A stretch of DNA of 64,000 nt, taken from contig CANAWG010000001.1 in assembly GCA_947365245.1 (NCBI GenBank), positions 236,330-300,329 on the forward strand. Direction: 5' to 3'. The DNA is from an uncultured Oscillibacter sp. Its GTDB lineage: Bacteria; Bacillota; Clostridia; Oscillospirales; Oscillospiraceae. This document shows positions 16,189-24,847 of the stretch, in pieces; position 1 is the stretch's first letter, and each line of letters opens with the position of its first letter. The position numbers and the translations under genes are program-made. Below the pieces are notes generated by a model that had not been told where the DNA came from, did not search any database, and saw only the letters and a list, made by a program, of their open reading frames with translations.

Positions 16189-17643
16189 ATGAAATTCAAT
16201 CCTATCGTCACGGCAATCGTGGTGATCTACCTGCTGATCATGCTGTTCATCGGCTGGTACTCCTCCAAGAAGATCACCTCCAACACCGACTTCATGGTGG
16301 CCGGACGCCGCCTGGGCCCCTTCCTGATGGCCGGCACCCTGGCCGCCACGGAGATCGGCGGCGGCAGCTCCCTGGGCGTGGTGCAGCAGGGCATGGAGAG
16401 CCACGGCATCTCCTCCGCCTGGTATATCATCACCATGGGCTTCGCCTTTGTGATTCTGACCTTCCTGGCCCCCAAGTTCCGGGCCGCCACGGTGAAGACC
16501 GTGCCCGAGTACTTCCGCCGCCGCTACGGCAAAAGCGCCGGCATCATCACGGCTATTATCATGCTGCTGCCCCTCATCGGCCTGACGGCGGGGCAGTTCA
16601 TCGCCTCCTCCGTCATCCTCTCCACCATGCTGGGCATCAGCTACAAGATGGCCGTGGTGATCGTGGCCGTGGTGGTCACCGCCTACTCCATCATGGGCGG
16701 ACTGTGGTCCGTGACCCTGACGGACTTCATCCAGGTGTTCCTCATCGTCATCGGCATGATTATCGCCGTGCCCTTCGCCCTGAACCAGGCCGGCGGCTGG
16801 GGGAACGTGGCGGCCAATGTGCCCCCGGAGACCTTCGATATGTTCAAGGGCTACGACCCCCTGGCGGTGATCTCCCTGACCATCATGTATGTGGCCACCT
16901 TCACCGTGGGCCAGGAGGCCGTCTCCCGCTACTACGCCGCCCGGGACGGCAAGGCCGCCCGGCAGGGCTCCATCCTGGCGGCCATCGTGAACTTCATCTA
17001 CGCGTTCATCCCCGCGGTGCTGGGCATCATCACCCTGGCCCTCATGAACATGGGCCGGTTCAGCTCCGAGGACTTCGCCGCCGTGGGCGCCCGGTACGCC
17101 CTGCCGGTGCTGGCCATGGAGGTCATGCCCGCCGTCATCTGCGGCTTCCTGTTCGCGGGCATCATCTCCGCCACCATGTCCTCCTCGGACTCCGACCTGC
17201 TGGGCGCGGGGTCCATCTTCGCAAACGACATCTACCACGCGGTTTTGAAGCCAGACGCCACCAGCCAGCAGGTGATGCGCGTGACCCAGGCCGTCATGGC
17301 CATCGTGGGCGTGGCCGCCATGTTCATCGCCCTGTTCAACACCTCCAGCATTGTGAACATCCTGATGTTCTGCTTCACCCTCCGGGCCGCCGGCGCTTTC
17401 TTCCCCTACGTGCTGGGCCACTACTGGAAAGGCGCCTCCCTGGCGGGCACCATCGCCTCGCTGATCTCCGGCTCCATCGTGGTGGTGTACCTGGAGAAGT
17501 TCAGCGGCGGCGTGCTCTTCGGCGTGAAGCTCAGCCAGCCCATTATCCCCGGTCTGATCGTGGGGCTGGTGTTCTTCCTGGTGTTCTCCAAGCTCTTCCC
17601 GCCCAAGAACCCCACCACGGAGCTGGCCTACGAGGAGGACTGA
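16189..17643 (+). CDS. Sodium:solute symporter family protein
   Basis: A 484-residue SSS-family transporter with about 13 membrane helices; it couples Na+ entry to uptake of a solute. Typical family segments include DFMVAGRRLGPFLMAGTLAA, EIGGGSSLGVVQQG, the GGLWSVTLTDFIQ segment and SATMSSSDSDLLGAGSIFAN. GAAGGAG precedes the ATG. It is the first gene before a D-aminoacylase-like hydrolase and cutC on the same strand, but a terminator lies between them. The substrate is not evident; an amino-acid derivative would fit the downstream hydrolase. Confidence 0.92.
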   Translation: MKFNPIVTAIVVIYLLIMLFIGWYSSKKITSNTDFMVAGRRLGPFLMAGTLAATEIGGGSSLGVVQQGMESHGISSAWYIITMGFAFVILTFLAPKFRAATVKTVPEYFRRRYGKSAGIITAIIMLLPLIGLTAGQFIASSVILSTMLGISYKMAVVIVAVVVTAYSIMGGLWSVTLTDFIQVFLIVIGMIIAVPFALNQAGGWGNVAANVPPETFDMFKGYDPLAVISLTIMYVATFTVGQEAVSRYYAARDGKAARQGSILAAIVNFIYAFIPAVLGIITLALMNMGRFSSEDFAAVGARYALPVLAMEVMPAVICGFLFAGIISATMSSSDSDLLGAGSIFANDIYHAVLKPDATSQQVMRVTQAVMAIVGVAAMFIALFNTSSIVNILMFCFTLRAAGAFFPYVLGHYWKGASLAGTIASLISGSIVVVYLEKFSGGVLFGVKLSQPIIPGLIVGLVFFLVFSKLFPPKNPTTELAYEED

Positions 17644-17670
17644 TTTCCCTCCATCCGGAAAATGACGAGA

Positions 17671-17702
17671 GCGGCGGCCCGCAGGGCCGCCGCTTCCCTT
17701 TT
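17671..17702 (+). terminator. Terminator of the symporter gene
   Basis: A perfect 10-bp stem (GCGGCGGCCC / GGGCCGCCGC) with a 3-nt loop is followed by TTCCCTTTT, about 28 bp after the stop codon. Confidence 0.85.
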
Positions 17703-17716
17703 GGGCGCGGCTGTGG

Positions 17717-17743
17717 TAAAATAGCCGTAAAGCGGCTATTTTA
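17717..17743. repeat. Second hairpin downstream of the symporter
   Basis: An 11-bp perfect stem (TAAAATAGCCG / CGGCTATTTTA) with a 5-nt loop and flanking T-run. It may be a second terminator or part of the leader of the next gene. Confidence 0.55.
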
Positions 17744-17802
17744 TTTGATCCCGGCCATTTTTCTCTCCCCTGCGGGGCAGCCGAAAAATATGGCGGATTA
17801 TA

Positions 17803-17832
17803 ATACCACAAAAGCATGTTCTTTTGTGGTAT
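17803..17832. promoter_or_regulatory. Inverted repeat flanked by TATAAT sequences upstream of the amidohydrolase
   Basis: ATACCACAAAAG, a 6-nt loop and its exact reverse complement. TATAAT occurs on either side (17799-17804 and 17830-17835). It lies about 30 bp before the next start codon. It is a candidate operator over the promoter or an RNA hairpin in the leader. Confidence 0.5.
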
Positions 17833-17864
17833 AATCGAAAAAACAAACCCCGGAGGCGTGTTCT

Positions 17865-19439
17865 ATGTTCGACTACCTGATTCAAAACGTCCGGATCCTG
17901 GACGGCTCCGGCGCGCCGGCCTATGACGGCTCCGCCGCTCTGGAGGGCGGGAAGATCGCCGCCGTGGGGGAGATCGCCGGCGGGGAGGCCGCCTGCGTCA
18001 TCGACGGCCGGGGACGGTTCCTCACGCCGGGCTTCATCGACATCCACCGCCACGCCGACGCGGCGCTGCTGCGTCCCGATTTCGGCCGGGCGGAGCTGAA
18101 GCAGGGCCTCACCACCATCCTGAACGGCAACTGCGGTCTCTCTCTGGCCCCGGTGTCCGGCCCCCACCGGGAGGCGGTGCTGGAGTACCTGGCCCCCATC
18201 GTGGGGCGGGCGGAGGCGGACTTTCCCCGTCTTGCGGACTACCGCCGCCGGGCCAACGAGGCCCCCCTGCCCTTAAACGCCGGGATGCTGGCGGGCATGG
18301 GCACCCTCCGCGCCTGCGCGGCGGGCTTCCGGGACGGGGCCCTGACAGACGGGGAGTACCGCCGGATCCACGCCGCCCTGGAGGAGGCCCTCGCCGACGG
18401 GGCGCTGGGCGTGTCCCTGGGACTGGGGTACGCCCCGGAGTGCTTCTACACCACGGAGGAGCTGATCCGGGCCCTGGCCCCCCTGCGCCGGTCCGGGCGG
18501 GTCATCACCGTCCATACACGCCAGGAGGGGGACGGCGTGGTGGAGGCGCTCACGGAGATGCTGGCCGTGGCCCGGGCCCTGGAGACGCCGGTGGAGATCA
18601 GCCACCTGAAGGCCATCGGCCGGCGGAACTGGCGCAAAGCCGTACCCAAGATGCTTCAGATGCTCGCCGACGCCCGGGCCGAGGGCCTGGACGCCGCCTG
18701 CGACGCCTACCCCTACCCCGCCGGATCCACCCAGCTCATCCACGTCCTGCCGCCGGAGTTTCAGGCCGGGGGTGTGGAGGCCCTCACCGCCGCCCTCCGG
18801 GACCCGGGAGACCGCCGCCGGATGCGCCGGCGGATGGAGACGGGGACGGACTTTGAGAACATCGTCTCCCTGGTGGGCTTTGAGAACATCCACGCCATCT
18901 CCCTGCGCCTGCCGGAGCACGCCGAGCTGGAGGGGCGGACTTTGGCGGACATCGCCGCACGCCAGGGCAAGGACCCATACAACGCCCTCTTCGACCTGCT
19001 GGCGGCGGAGCGGTGCGGCCCGGCCATGATCGACTTCTTCGCCCACCAGGCGGATGTGGAGGACATCCTCCGCGCCCCCTTCTCCGGCGTCATCTCCGAC
19101 GCCACCTATCCCGAGGGACTGCCCCACCCCAGGGTGTACGGGGCCTTCCCCCGGCTGCTGGAAATCTACGTCCGGCACCGGGGCGTGCTGACCCTGGAGG
19201 AGGCGGTCCGCAAGCTCACCCGCCAGCCGGCGGACCGGTTCGGCCTCGTGGGAAAGGGCCGGATCGAGGCGGGGGCCGACGCGGACCTCTGCCTCTTCGC
19301 CCTGGAGAACATCCACGAGAAAAGCACCTGGCAAAGCCCCCGGCAGCCGGCCGAGGGCATGGACTGGGTCTTCGTAAACGGCGTCCCCGCCATCCGGGAG
19401 GGGACGTTCACCGGGGAAAACGCCGGACGGCACCTGTGA
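17865..19439 (+). CDS. N-acyl-D-amino-acid deacylase family amidohydrolase (D-aminoacylase)
   Basis: A 524-residue metal-dependent amidohydrolase that in this family cleaves N-acyl-D-amino acids to the free D-amino acid. The metal motif FIDIHRHAD is near residue 65, the later His in ISHLKAIG near 247, and the catalytic Asp in GVISDATYPEG near 408. The N-terminal small beta domain (MFDYLIQNVRILDGSGAPAY) and the C-terminal end (GRIEAGADADLCLF) fit the dan/amidohydrolase-3 group. GGAGG precedes the ATG. It is followed 37 bp later by cutC. With the Na+ symporter upstream it may form a route for importing and hydrolysing acylated amino acids; that link is inferred. Confidence 0.9.
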   Translation: MFDYLIQNVRILDGSGAPAYDGSAALEGGKIAAVGEIAGGEAACVIDGRGRFLTPGFIDIHRHADAALLRPDFGRAELKQGLTTILNGNCGLSLAPVSGPHREAVLEYLAPIVGRAEADFPRLADYRRRANEAPLPLNAGMLAGMGTLRACAAGFRDGALTDGEYRRIHAALEEALADGALGVSLGLGYAPECFYTTEELIRALAPLRRSGRVITVHTRQEGDGVVEALTEMLAVARALETPVEISHLKAIGRRNWRKAVPKMLQMLADARAEGLDAACDAYPYPAGSTQLIHVLPPEFQAGGVEALTAALRDPGDRRRMRRRMETGTDFENIVSLVGFENIHAISLRLPEHAELEGRTLADIAARQGKDPYNALFDLLAAERCGPAMIDFFAHQADVEDILRAPFSGVISDATYPEGLPHPRVYGAFPRLLEIYVRHRGVLTLEEAVRKLTRQPADRFGLVGKGRIEAGADADLCLFALENIHEKSTWQSPRQPAEGMDWVFVNGVPAIREGTFTGENAGRHL

Positions 19440-19476
19440 GACCCCGGAAACTGTTTTTTGAGAGGAGCGATTTTTC

Positions 19477-20247
19477 ATGAACAGACCCCTGATCGAGGGC
19501 TGTGTGGACTCCTACGCCTCCGCCATGGCCGCCGCCGCGGCCGGCGCGGACCGGCTGGAGCTGTGCGCCAACCTGGCCATCGGCGGCACCACCCCCTCCC
19601 CCGCCCTGTTCAAGCAGGTCCAGCGGGACTGCGGCGTGCCCGTCAACGTCCTGATCCGCCCCCGGTTCGGCGACTTCCTCTACTCCCGGCCGGAGATGGA
19701 GGAGATGTGCACGGAGATCCAGGCTTTCCGCTCCCTGGGGGCCAACGGCGTCGTCATCGGCGCGTTGACGCCGGAAGGGGCCCTGGACACAGAGAAAATG
19801 CGCCGCCTGATGGACTGCGCCGGAGATCTGGAGGTGACCCTCCACCGGGCCTTCGACATGACCCGGGATCCGCTGGCGGCCCTGGAGGACGCCGTGTCCC
19901 TGGGCTGCCGGACCATCCTCACCTCCGGCCAGGCCGCCAGCGCCCCGGCGGGACTGGAGGTCCTGAAAGCGCTCCACGCCCAGGCGGCGGGGCGGATCGA
20001 CATCTGTGCCGGCTGCGGCGTGAAGAAAGAGAATATTCAGGCCATTCACGACGGCGCGGGGATCACCTCTTTCCACACCACCGGCCGGGGCGCGCCATTG
20101 GACAGCGGCATGGTCTACCGCAAGGCCGGCGTCTCCATGGGACTGCCTTCCCTGTCGGAGTACGAGGTCTGGCGGACGGACCCGGAGGAGTTCCGGGCCT
20201 GCGCGGAGATCGTCCACGGACTGGAGAGGGCGGAACAGGAATCATAA
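19477..20247 (+). CDS. cutC: CutC family protein
   Basis: A 256-residue TIM-barrel protein of the CutC family, once linked to copper tolerance though its reaction is unknown. Family segments are visible: EGCVDSYASAMAAAAAGADR, LCANLAIGGTTPS, VLIRPRFGDFLYS, TLHRAFDM, ILTSGQAASA, and the C-terminal FHTTGR. GAGAGGAG precedes the ATG. Probably co-transcribed with the upstream amidohydrolase and ended by a strong terminator. No copper exporter or sensor is nearby, so a role in copper handling is not supported by context. Confidence 0.93.
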   Translation: MNRPLIEGCVDSYASAMAAAAAGADRLELCANLAIGGTTPSPALFKQVQRDCGVPVNVLIRPRFGDFLYSRPEMEEMCTEIQAFRSLGANGVVIGALTPEGALDTEKMRRLMDCAGDLEVTLHRAFDMTRDPLAALEDAVSLGCRTILTSGQAASAPAGLEVLKALHAQAAGRIDICAGCGVKKENIQAIHDGAGITSFHTTGRGAPLDSGMVYRKAGVSMGLPSLSEYEVWRTDPEEFRACAEIVHGLERAEQES

Positions 20248-20279
20248 CCCCAGGCACCGCCGCGGTTCCCGTTTTATAA

Positions 20280-20317
20280 AAAGACGGCGCGCGCACCTCT
20301 GTGCGCGCGCCGTCTTT
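20280..20317. terminator. Bidirectional terminator between cutC and the iclR pseudogene
   Basis: A perfect 17-bp stem (AAAGACGGCGCGCGCAC and its complement) with loop CTCT, A-rich on the left and T-rich on the right, separates two convergent units. Confidence 0.9.
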
Positions 20318-20356
20318 CGTCTATCCATCGCCCTACGCCCTCCCGATCGCTTACGC

Positions 20357-20992
20357 TTACAGCTGCAGCGCCAGCTCTCGCTGCACATCCCCCAGGCGGC
20401 GGACGATCTCGCTCTTTTTCTTCAAGACAAACTGTGTCTGCCCGCTCAGGGAGATCGCCGCGGCCAAATGCCCTCTTGCGTCCAGCAGTTGTGATGGTCA
20501 TATCCGTGTAGCGCGTCAATTCACAATTGCGCACGTACTGCTCCGCCCCCCGTTCGCCGCCAAAGGCGAGCAGGCATTTCCCGGCGGCGCCGGCGCGCAG
20601 CGGCAGTGTGTTGCCCACGCGGGAGTCCATGTAGACCATGGGCCCCATGGAGACCTTGCTCATAACCAAAGACCCATAGCGCTCCTGTACGGCCAGATGC
20701 GCGGAGACCTGAAACTCCCGGCTCAAAAGCCGCAGGCAGGGCTCCACCAGCTGGACAATCTCCTTCCGGTCCTGAACCAGGCTCCCCAGATATACCAGCT
20801 TCATGCCAAGACGGTACTTCCTGGCGGCCGGATTCTGCCGCGGATATCCAAACTGCTCCAGGCTGCTCACCAGGCGGGCCGTCATCGTCTTCCCGACGCC
20901 GAAAGATCTGTGATTCCCAGCTCCTCTTCCTTTGCAAAGCACTCAAGCAGACGCAGGGCATTTACCACATTCTGACTGACTTCAAGCGACAT
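20357..20992 (-). pseudogene. IclR-family regulator, decayed (two frameshifts and an internal deletion)
   Basis: The gene starts MSLEVSQNVVNALRLLECFA at an ATG after GGGAGATC, but after ITDLSASGRR it meets a stop. The helix-turn-helix continues in a second frame (FGVGKTMTARLVSSLEQFGY) into the ligand domain (LAVQERYGSLVMSKV, LPLRAGAAGKCLLAF, ELTRYTDMTITT). A third frame then supplies the C-terminus (HLAAAISLSGQTQFVLKKKS, ending ELALQL). Some 30 or more residues that normally separate ITT from AAISLSG are missing. Multiple independent lesions argue for real decay, not a single sequencing error. It lies downstream of the stub of a 2-oxoacid oxidoreductase gene that it may once have regulated. 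Confidence 0.85.
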
Positions 20993-21070
20993 GATCTCCC
21001 TCCCGTTTTGCTCTCAGGAAAATCTCTAAAACGCCATCGCTTTCAATAACCGCATTATACTACACAGTTC

Positions 21071-21241
21071 TCAATGCTGCAAAAAAACTCTTCGCGTTTT
21101 TCGAAAGCCGCGCCGTTCACGTCCGCAGGCAGGTACGGTGATCGCGTACTCGTCCTGGTAAATGGATACCGCCTGCGAAAGAACCTTTGCCGCAGTGACT
21201 GCGCCTTGCCCTCCTATCCCATAAAATTTGATACGCCGCAT
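21071..21241 (-). pseudogene. 2-oxoacid:ferredoxin oxidoreductase gamma-subunit remnant
   Basis: A 56-codon frame beginning MRRIKFYGIGGQGAVTAAKV after AAAGGAGAT. This is the unmistakable start of PorG/KorC/VorC-type gamma subunits (GRGGQGAVTAA motif), continuing EYAITVPACGRERRG. It then breaks off where a full subunit of about 180 residues should go on. What remains runs into unrelated sequence and a stop. Together with the decayed IclR gene just downstream it is the leftover of a keto-acid oxidation operon. It could still be translated as a short peptide. Confidence 0.8.
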
Positions 21242-21266
21242 ACGCAGATCTCCTTTCGCTCTTTTT

Positions 21267-21283
21267 ATTCCGATAATCGGAAT
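21267..21283. promoter_or_regulatory. Palindromic operator candidate upstream of the oxidoreductase remnant
   Basis: ATTCCGATAATCGGAAT is a perfect 17-bp palindrome; a partial second copy (AATTCCGC...GCGG) follows at 21286-21302. The position, about 25 bp upstream of the remnant's start, suits the operator of the now broken IclR regulator. Confidence 0.5.
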
Positions 21284-21751
21284 CTAATTCCGCTTATTGC
21301 GGCCTTTAAAAACCGCCAAGGCGGTCCGGCTGCTCAACATGTACAATTTTTCGGCTTAGTTTTACTAATGCTTGTTTCATATACAACACAGTTTCCCAGC
21401 CTTGTCAATAACGAAAGTCGAATTTTGACCGATGATACAAATTTGGGGGAGATTCGCATGAAACGGCTTCGCCGGCACGGCCCCGGGCCTCCCCCGGCGC
21501 TGCCGGACTCCTGTCCCCCGCCTGAAGCCGTCCGCCCTGCTGTCCGGCATAGTCAGCACGCTTGAAAATCGGTATATACTGATTTTCAAACAGCGGCAAA
21601 GCCGCTGACGGGAAAAGCCTCTGCGGTGACTATAAAATACGCGCGCAATATCGCCATCGCAAAAGAGAGAACGAGCGGGACGGCAAAATGCCGTCCCGCC
21701 CGCTTTTCACCAGACAGGCGTCTTCCCCGGGGGCAAATCCCTGCGCTCCGG
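21284..21751. other. Gene-poor stretch with palindrome and terminator
   Basis: No convincing gene. A 28-bp near-perfect palindrome (TTGAAAATC at 21562, GTATATAC in the centre, GATTTTCAA ending 21589; one mismatched pair) stands alone. A short frame at 21459-21566 with GGGGGAG before its ATG encodes a proline- and arginine-rich peptide not recognised as a protein. A perfect 10-bp stem (21675-21699, GCGGGACGGC / GCCGTCCCGC) followed on the minus strand by a pyrimidine-rich tract probably ends the DUF362 transcript. Confidence 0.6.
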
Positions 21752-22840
21752 TCAAGTCAGCTCCGACAAAAACCGGATCATATCCTCGGACGACGGCGGA
21801 CAGCCGGGGACGTGGCAGCGGAACGCCCCGCAGCAGTTCCCCACGCCCAGGTCCCCCGTCTCTCCCCGGTAGCCCTGTCCGATACAGATATCCGGCAGAC
21901 TGTGCCGCAGACGGCCGCCCCGCTCCATGCGGTCCAGGGCGTGGATCAGCGCGCCGTAGCAGGCGCTGCACGCGTCCTTGGGCGCGGTATACCGGGCCAG
22001 CTCCCGGACGCGGCGGCTCATCCTCTGGGGCGGCTCCGCGGCGGCCTTGTTCAGCGCGGTAATCTCCGCGGTGGAGAGGTCCGCGCTCCCCGCGCCCAGG
22101 GACTCCGCGATCTTGATATAGGGGACGTCCGAGACCTTCCACCCCATGGTCCGGCAGGCGAAGGCGTCGCACAGGACCGGGTCCTTGCAGCAGTAGATCC
22201 GATTCATCACCACGGGGTTTCCGCCCTCTTCAAAGTCCAGGTCGCCGCAGATGTTGTCGGCCAGGCAGAACATCTCCGGCATCACCGTCACCAGGTGGCC
22301 GATGGGGTCGTGGAGGCCCATGGTGTGGAAGCGGCGCTTCTCGCTGTTGGGCAAAAGCCCTTTCAGATTTTTCAGCGCGCAGGTCATGACCGTCTGGCAG
22401 TGGCCCTTGACCACGGGCATATTGATCAGAAGATCAATCTCCCGCAGCCTGGCGCAGACGTTCAGCCTCATGCCTCTGGCGTCCACCTGGACGCCGCTGT
22501 CCTTTTGCAGGTCAAAATAGGGGATCCCGCGCTCTTCGCACACCTTCCCGATCCCGCTGGCCCGGAACGCCGCGTCCGTCCGGGCGCCCACCCAGGAGCC
22601 CTCCAGGACACAGACGCTGGAAAAGCCGTTCTCCCGCAGATAGTCGATCACGCCCGCCACCAGCTCCGGGTGGGTCGTGGCGCCGCCCTCCGCGGCGGCG
22701 GCGACCACCAGGTTGGGCTTGATGCCGATCCGGATCCCCCGGTCGGGGTGCTCCCCGGCAAAGCCGGAGGCCCGCAGAAGCTCCATGGCCATGTGCCGAT
22801 AGTCCGTCCCGTGTATCAAAATAATCTGTCGGTCCGTCAA
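21752..22840 (-). CDS. DUF362 domain-containing protein
   Basis: A 362-residue protein of the DUF362 family, whose members are found with iron-sulphur and redox proteins but have no proven reaction. Visible family features are IGIKPNLVVAAAAEGGATTH, VLEGSWVGARTDAAF, the segment LLINMPVVKGHCQTVMTCAL followed by KNLKGLLP, and DPVLCDAFACRTMGW. C-terminal cysteines (CSACYG, NCCGAFRCHVPGC) could bind metal. It is the last gene of the leftward catabolic operon, 64 bp after the hydroxyacid dehydrogenase, and ends in a terminator. A role in the catabolic pathway is inferred only from position. Confidence 0.88.
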   Translation of the reverse strand: MTDRQIILIHGTDYRHMAMELLRASGFAGEHPDRGIRIGIKPNLVVAAAAEGGATTHPELVAGVIDYLRENGFSSVCVLEGSWVGARTDAAFRASGIGKVCEERGIPYFDLQKDSGVQVDARGMRLNVCARLREIDLLINMPVVKGHCQTVMTCALKNLKGLLPNSEKRRFHTMGLHDPIGHLVTVMPEMFCLADNICGDLDFEEGGNPVVMNRIYCCKDPVLCDAFACRTMGWKVSDVPYIKIAESLGAGSADLSTAEITALNKAAAEPPQRMSRRVRELARYTAPKDACSACYGALIHALDRMERGGRLRHSLPDICIGQGYRGETGDLGVGNCCGAFRCHVPGCPPSSEDMIRFLSELT

Positions 22841-22904
22841 AATGATTCCCTCCCATTCACGGGGAGAAACCGCGGGATCCCCGCGGCTTCTCCAGTGATC
22901 GTAT

Positions 22905-23873
22905 TTACATGTTCACCACGTTCACAGGCTTGCCCGCCAGGAAGGACTTCACGTTCTCCACGGTGGTGTCCATGATCCGCTGGCGGCTCTCCTTGGCGCC
23001 CCAGGACATGTGGGGCGTGATGATGCAGTTCTTCGCCTTCAGCAGCGGATTGTCCGCCATGATGGGCTCGGTGGAGACCACGTCCAGCGCCGCGGCGGCG
23101 ACTTTCCCGCTGTTCAGGGCGTCGGCCAGGTCCTGCTCCACCACCATCTGGCCCCGGCTGTTGTTGATGATGATGACGCCGTCCTTCATCTTGGCGATGT
23201 TCTCCTTATTGATGATGCCGGTGTTGAAGGGGAACAGAGGCATCTGGAGGCCCAGCACGTCGGACTGGGCGAAGAGCTCATCCAGGGACACGTACTCCAC
23301 GCCCAGGGCGCGGCCCGCCTCGGTCTCCCGGGCGTCGTAGGCGATGACCCGCATTCCCAGGGCCTTGGCGATCTCGGCGGTGTGGATGCCGATGTTGCCG
23401 CAGCCCAGCAGGCCGTAGGTCTTCCCCGCCAGCTCGATCAGGGGATAGTCCCAATAGCACCAGTCGATGTGGTTCTGCCACTTCCCCTGGTAGACCGTGT
23501 CGCTGTGGTGGCCGATGTGGTGGCAGACCTCCAGCAGCAGCGCGATGGCGAACTGGCTGACGGAGCGGGTGCCGTAGACGGGGACGTTGACCACGGGGAT
23601 GTTCTTCTCCCGGGCATAGTCATAGTCGATCACGTTGTAGCCCGTGGCCAGCATGGCGATGAGCTTGACGCCGGGGCACTTGTCCATGACGGCCCTGCTG
23701 ATGGGGGTCTTGTTGCTGATGACGATCTCCGCCGCGCCGATGCGCCGGACGATCTCCGCCTCGTCGGTCAGGCTGGTGCGGTCATAGACCGTCAGCTCGC
23801 CCAGGGCCTCCAGGCCCTCCCAGCTCAGGTCGCCGGGATTCTCCGTGTATCCGTCCAGAACTACGATTTTCAT
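22905..23873 (-). CDS. D-2-hydroxyacid dehydrogenase (glycerate / hydroxypyruvate reductase type)
   Basis: A 322-residue NAD(P)-dependent enzyme that interconverts 2-oxoacids and D-2-hydroxyacids. The nucleotide-binding motif is GLLGCGNIGIHTAEIAKALG. The catalytic triad is Arg in NNSRGQMV, Glu in VSTEPI and His in ITPHMSWG. GGAGGAAT precedes the ATG. It lies in the operon with glycerate kinase, tartronate-semialdehyde reductase and a hydroxypyruvate-isomerase-like TIM barrel, so glycerate/hydroxypyruvate is a likely substrate pair. Exact specificity is not readable. Confidence 0.92.
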   Translation of the reverse strand: MKIVVLDGYTENPGDLSWEGLEALGELTVYDRTSLTDEAEIVRRIGAAEIVISNKTPISRAVMDKCPGVKLIAMLATGYNVIDYDYAREKNIPVVNVPVYGTRSVSQFAIALLLEVCHHIGHHSDTVYQGKWQNHIDWCYWDYPLIELAGKTYGLLGCGNIGIHTAEIAKALGMRVIAYDARETEAGRALGVEYVSLDELFAQSDVLGLQMPLFPFNTGIINKENIAKMKDGVIIINNSRGQMVVEQDLADALNSGKVAAAALDVVSTEPIMADNPLLKAKNCIITPHMSWGAKESRQRIMDTTVENVKSFLAGKPVNVVNM

Positions 23874-23934
23874 AAAGCATTCCTCCTGCCGTTTCTTCGT
23901 ATCAGTTTATTTTGATGGCTGGGCGGCCCAGGGG

Positions 23935-24825
23935 TCAGTCCTCCAGCAGCGCCCAGGCCCGGTTCAGCACCCGCTTGGTGTTGGCCAGGACCACTCCCTC
24001 GTCCTCGCCGGGACGGGGCATGACCTCCATGGATAGGACATAAGGGGCCTCGGCGTTGAAGAAGCCCTCCTCCTTCAGCACCCGCAGGAAGTCCAGCAGC
24101 TGGGCGGTGTCGTTGGCGCTGTCGGGGTAGCCCATGCGGGGGTGCAGGTCGCCGTAGCCGTCGCAGCCGGGCTTCACAACGGCGTTGCCGAAGTGCAGGT
24201 GGGTGATGTAGGGCCGCAGCGTCCGGATGACGAACCGGCTGGTCTCGTAGGTTGTGGGAAAGTGGCTCAGGTCCACCAGAATGCCGAAGTTGCTGTGGGT
24301 GGTGCGCATATCGGCGGCGAACCTGGCGGCATAGGGCGCGGGGCCGATCAGGGCCGCCTTGTCCATGTCGTAGTCAAAGGCCTCCAGCTCCACGTTCATG
24401 TTCTTCCCGGCGGCGTAGCCGCAGACCTTCCGGGTGGTCTTGAGCAGCTGGGCGTAGGCCTGGTCCTTGGTGGCCTCCTCCCACTTCCCGGCCAGGAACG
24501 CGATGCCCTTGGCGCCCAGGTACTCCGCCTCGTCCACGGCCTCCAGCAGCGCGGCCTCAGCCTTCTGGCGCTGGGCCTCGTCGATGGCGTTGGGGTTCAG
24601 CTTCGGACCCAGCAGACGGGGCTGGGCGCCGTAGCAGACCTTGAGGTGGGACTGGTCCAAAATGGCCTTGGCCTTCTCGTTGTCCGCGCCGTAGCCCTTG
24701 AGCTCGATGGCGTCAAAGAAATCGTCTCTGGCGATGGCCAGCAGGGAATCCATGGGGGCGGACTGGGGATAGCTCATCCACTGGATGGTCCCCACCTGGA
24801 AATACTTGTGAATCGACTCTCTCAT
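23935..24825 (-). CDS. Sugar phosphate isomerase/epimerase (AP endonuclease family 2 TIM barrel)
   Basis: A 296-residue xylose-isomerase-like TIM barrel. Typical elements are NVELEAFDYDMDKAALIGP, the metal-binding run GILVDLSHFPTTYE, and THLHFGNAVV late in the barrel with Asp/His/Glu metal ligands (also SMEVMPRPGEDEG). The family includes hydroxypyruvate isomerase, tagatose and allulose epimerases and inosose dehydratases. Position next to glycerate kinase and tartronate-semialdehyde reductase favours isomerising or epimerising a small oxo-acid or sugar. GGGAGGAACACAGT precedes the ATG. Confidence 0.85.
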   Translation of the reverse strand: MRESIHKYFQVGTIQWMSYPQSAPMDSLLAIARDDFFDAIELKGYGADNEKAKAILDQSHLKVCYGAQPRLLGPKLNPNAIDEAQRQKAEAALLEAVDEAEYLGAKGIAFLAGKWEEATKDQAYAQLLKTTRKVCGYAAGKNMNVELEAFDYDMDKAALIGPAPYAARFAADMRTTHSNFGILVDLSHFPTTYETSRFVIRTLRPYITHLHFGNAVVKPGCDGYGDLHPRMGYPDSANDTAQLLDFLRVLKEEGFFNAEAPYVLSMEVMPRPGEDEGVVLANTKRVLNRAWALLED

Positions 24826-24847
24826 ACTGTGTTCCTCCCGTTTTAAT

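Noticed and set aside
21377..21589. Minus-strand 70-codon frame in the gene-poor gap.
   Set aside because: No ribosome site, no family resemblance, and it overlaps the palindrome; probably chance.
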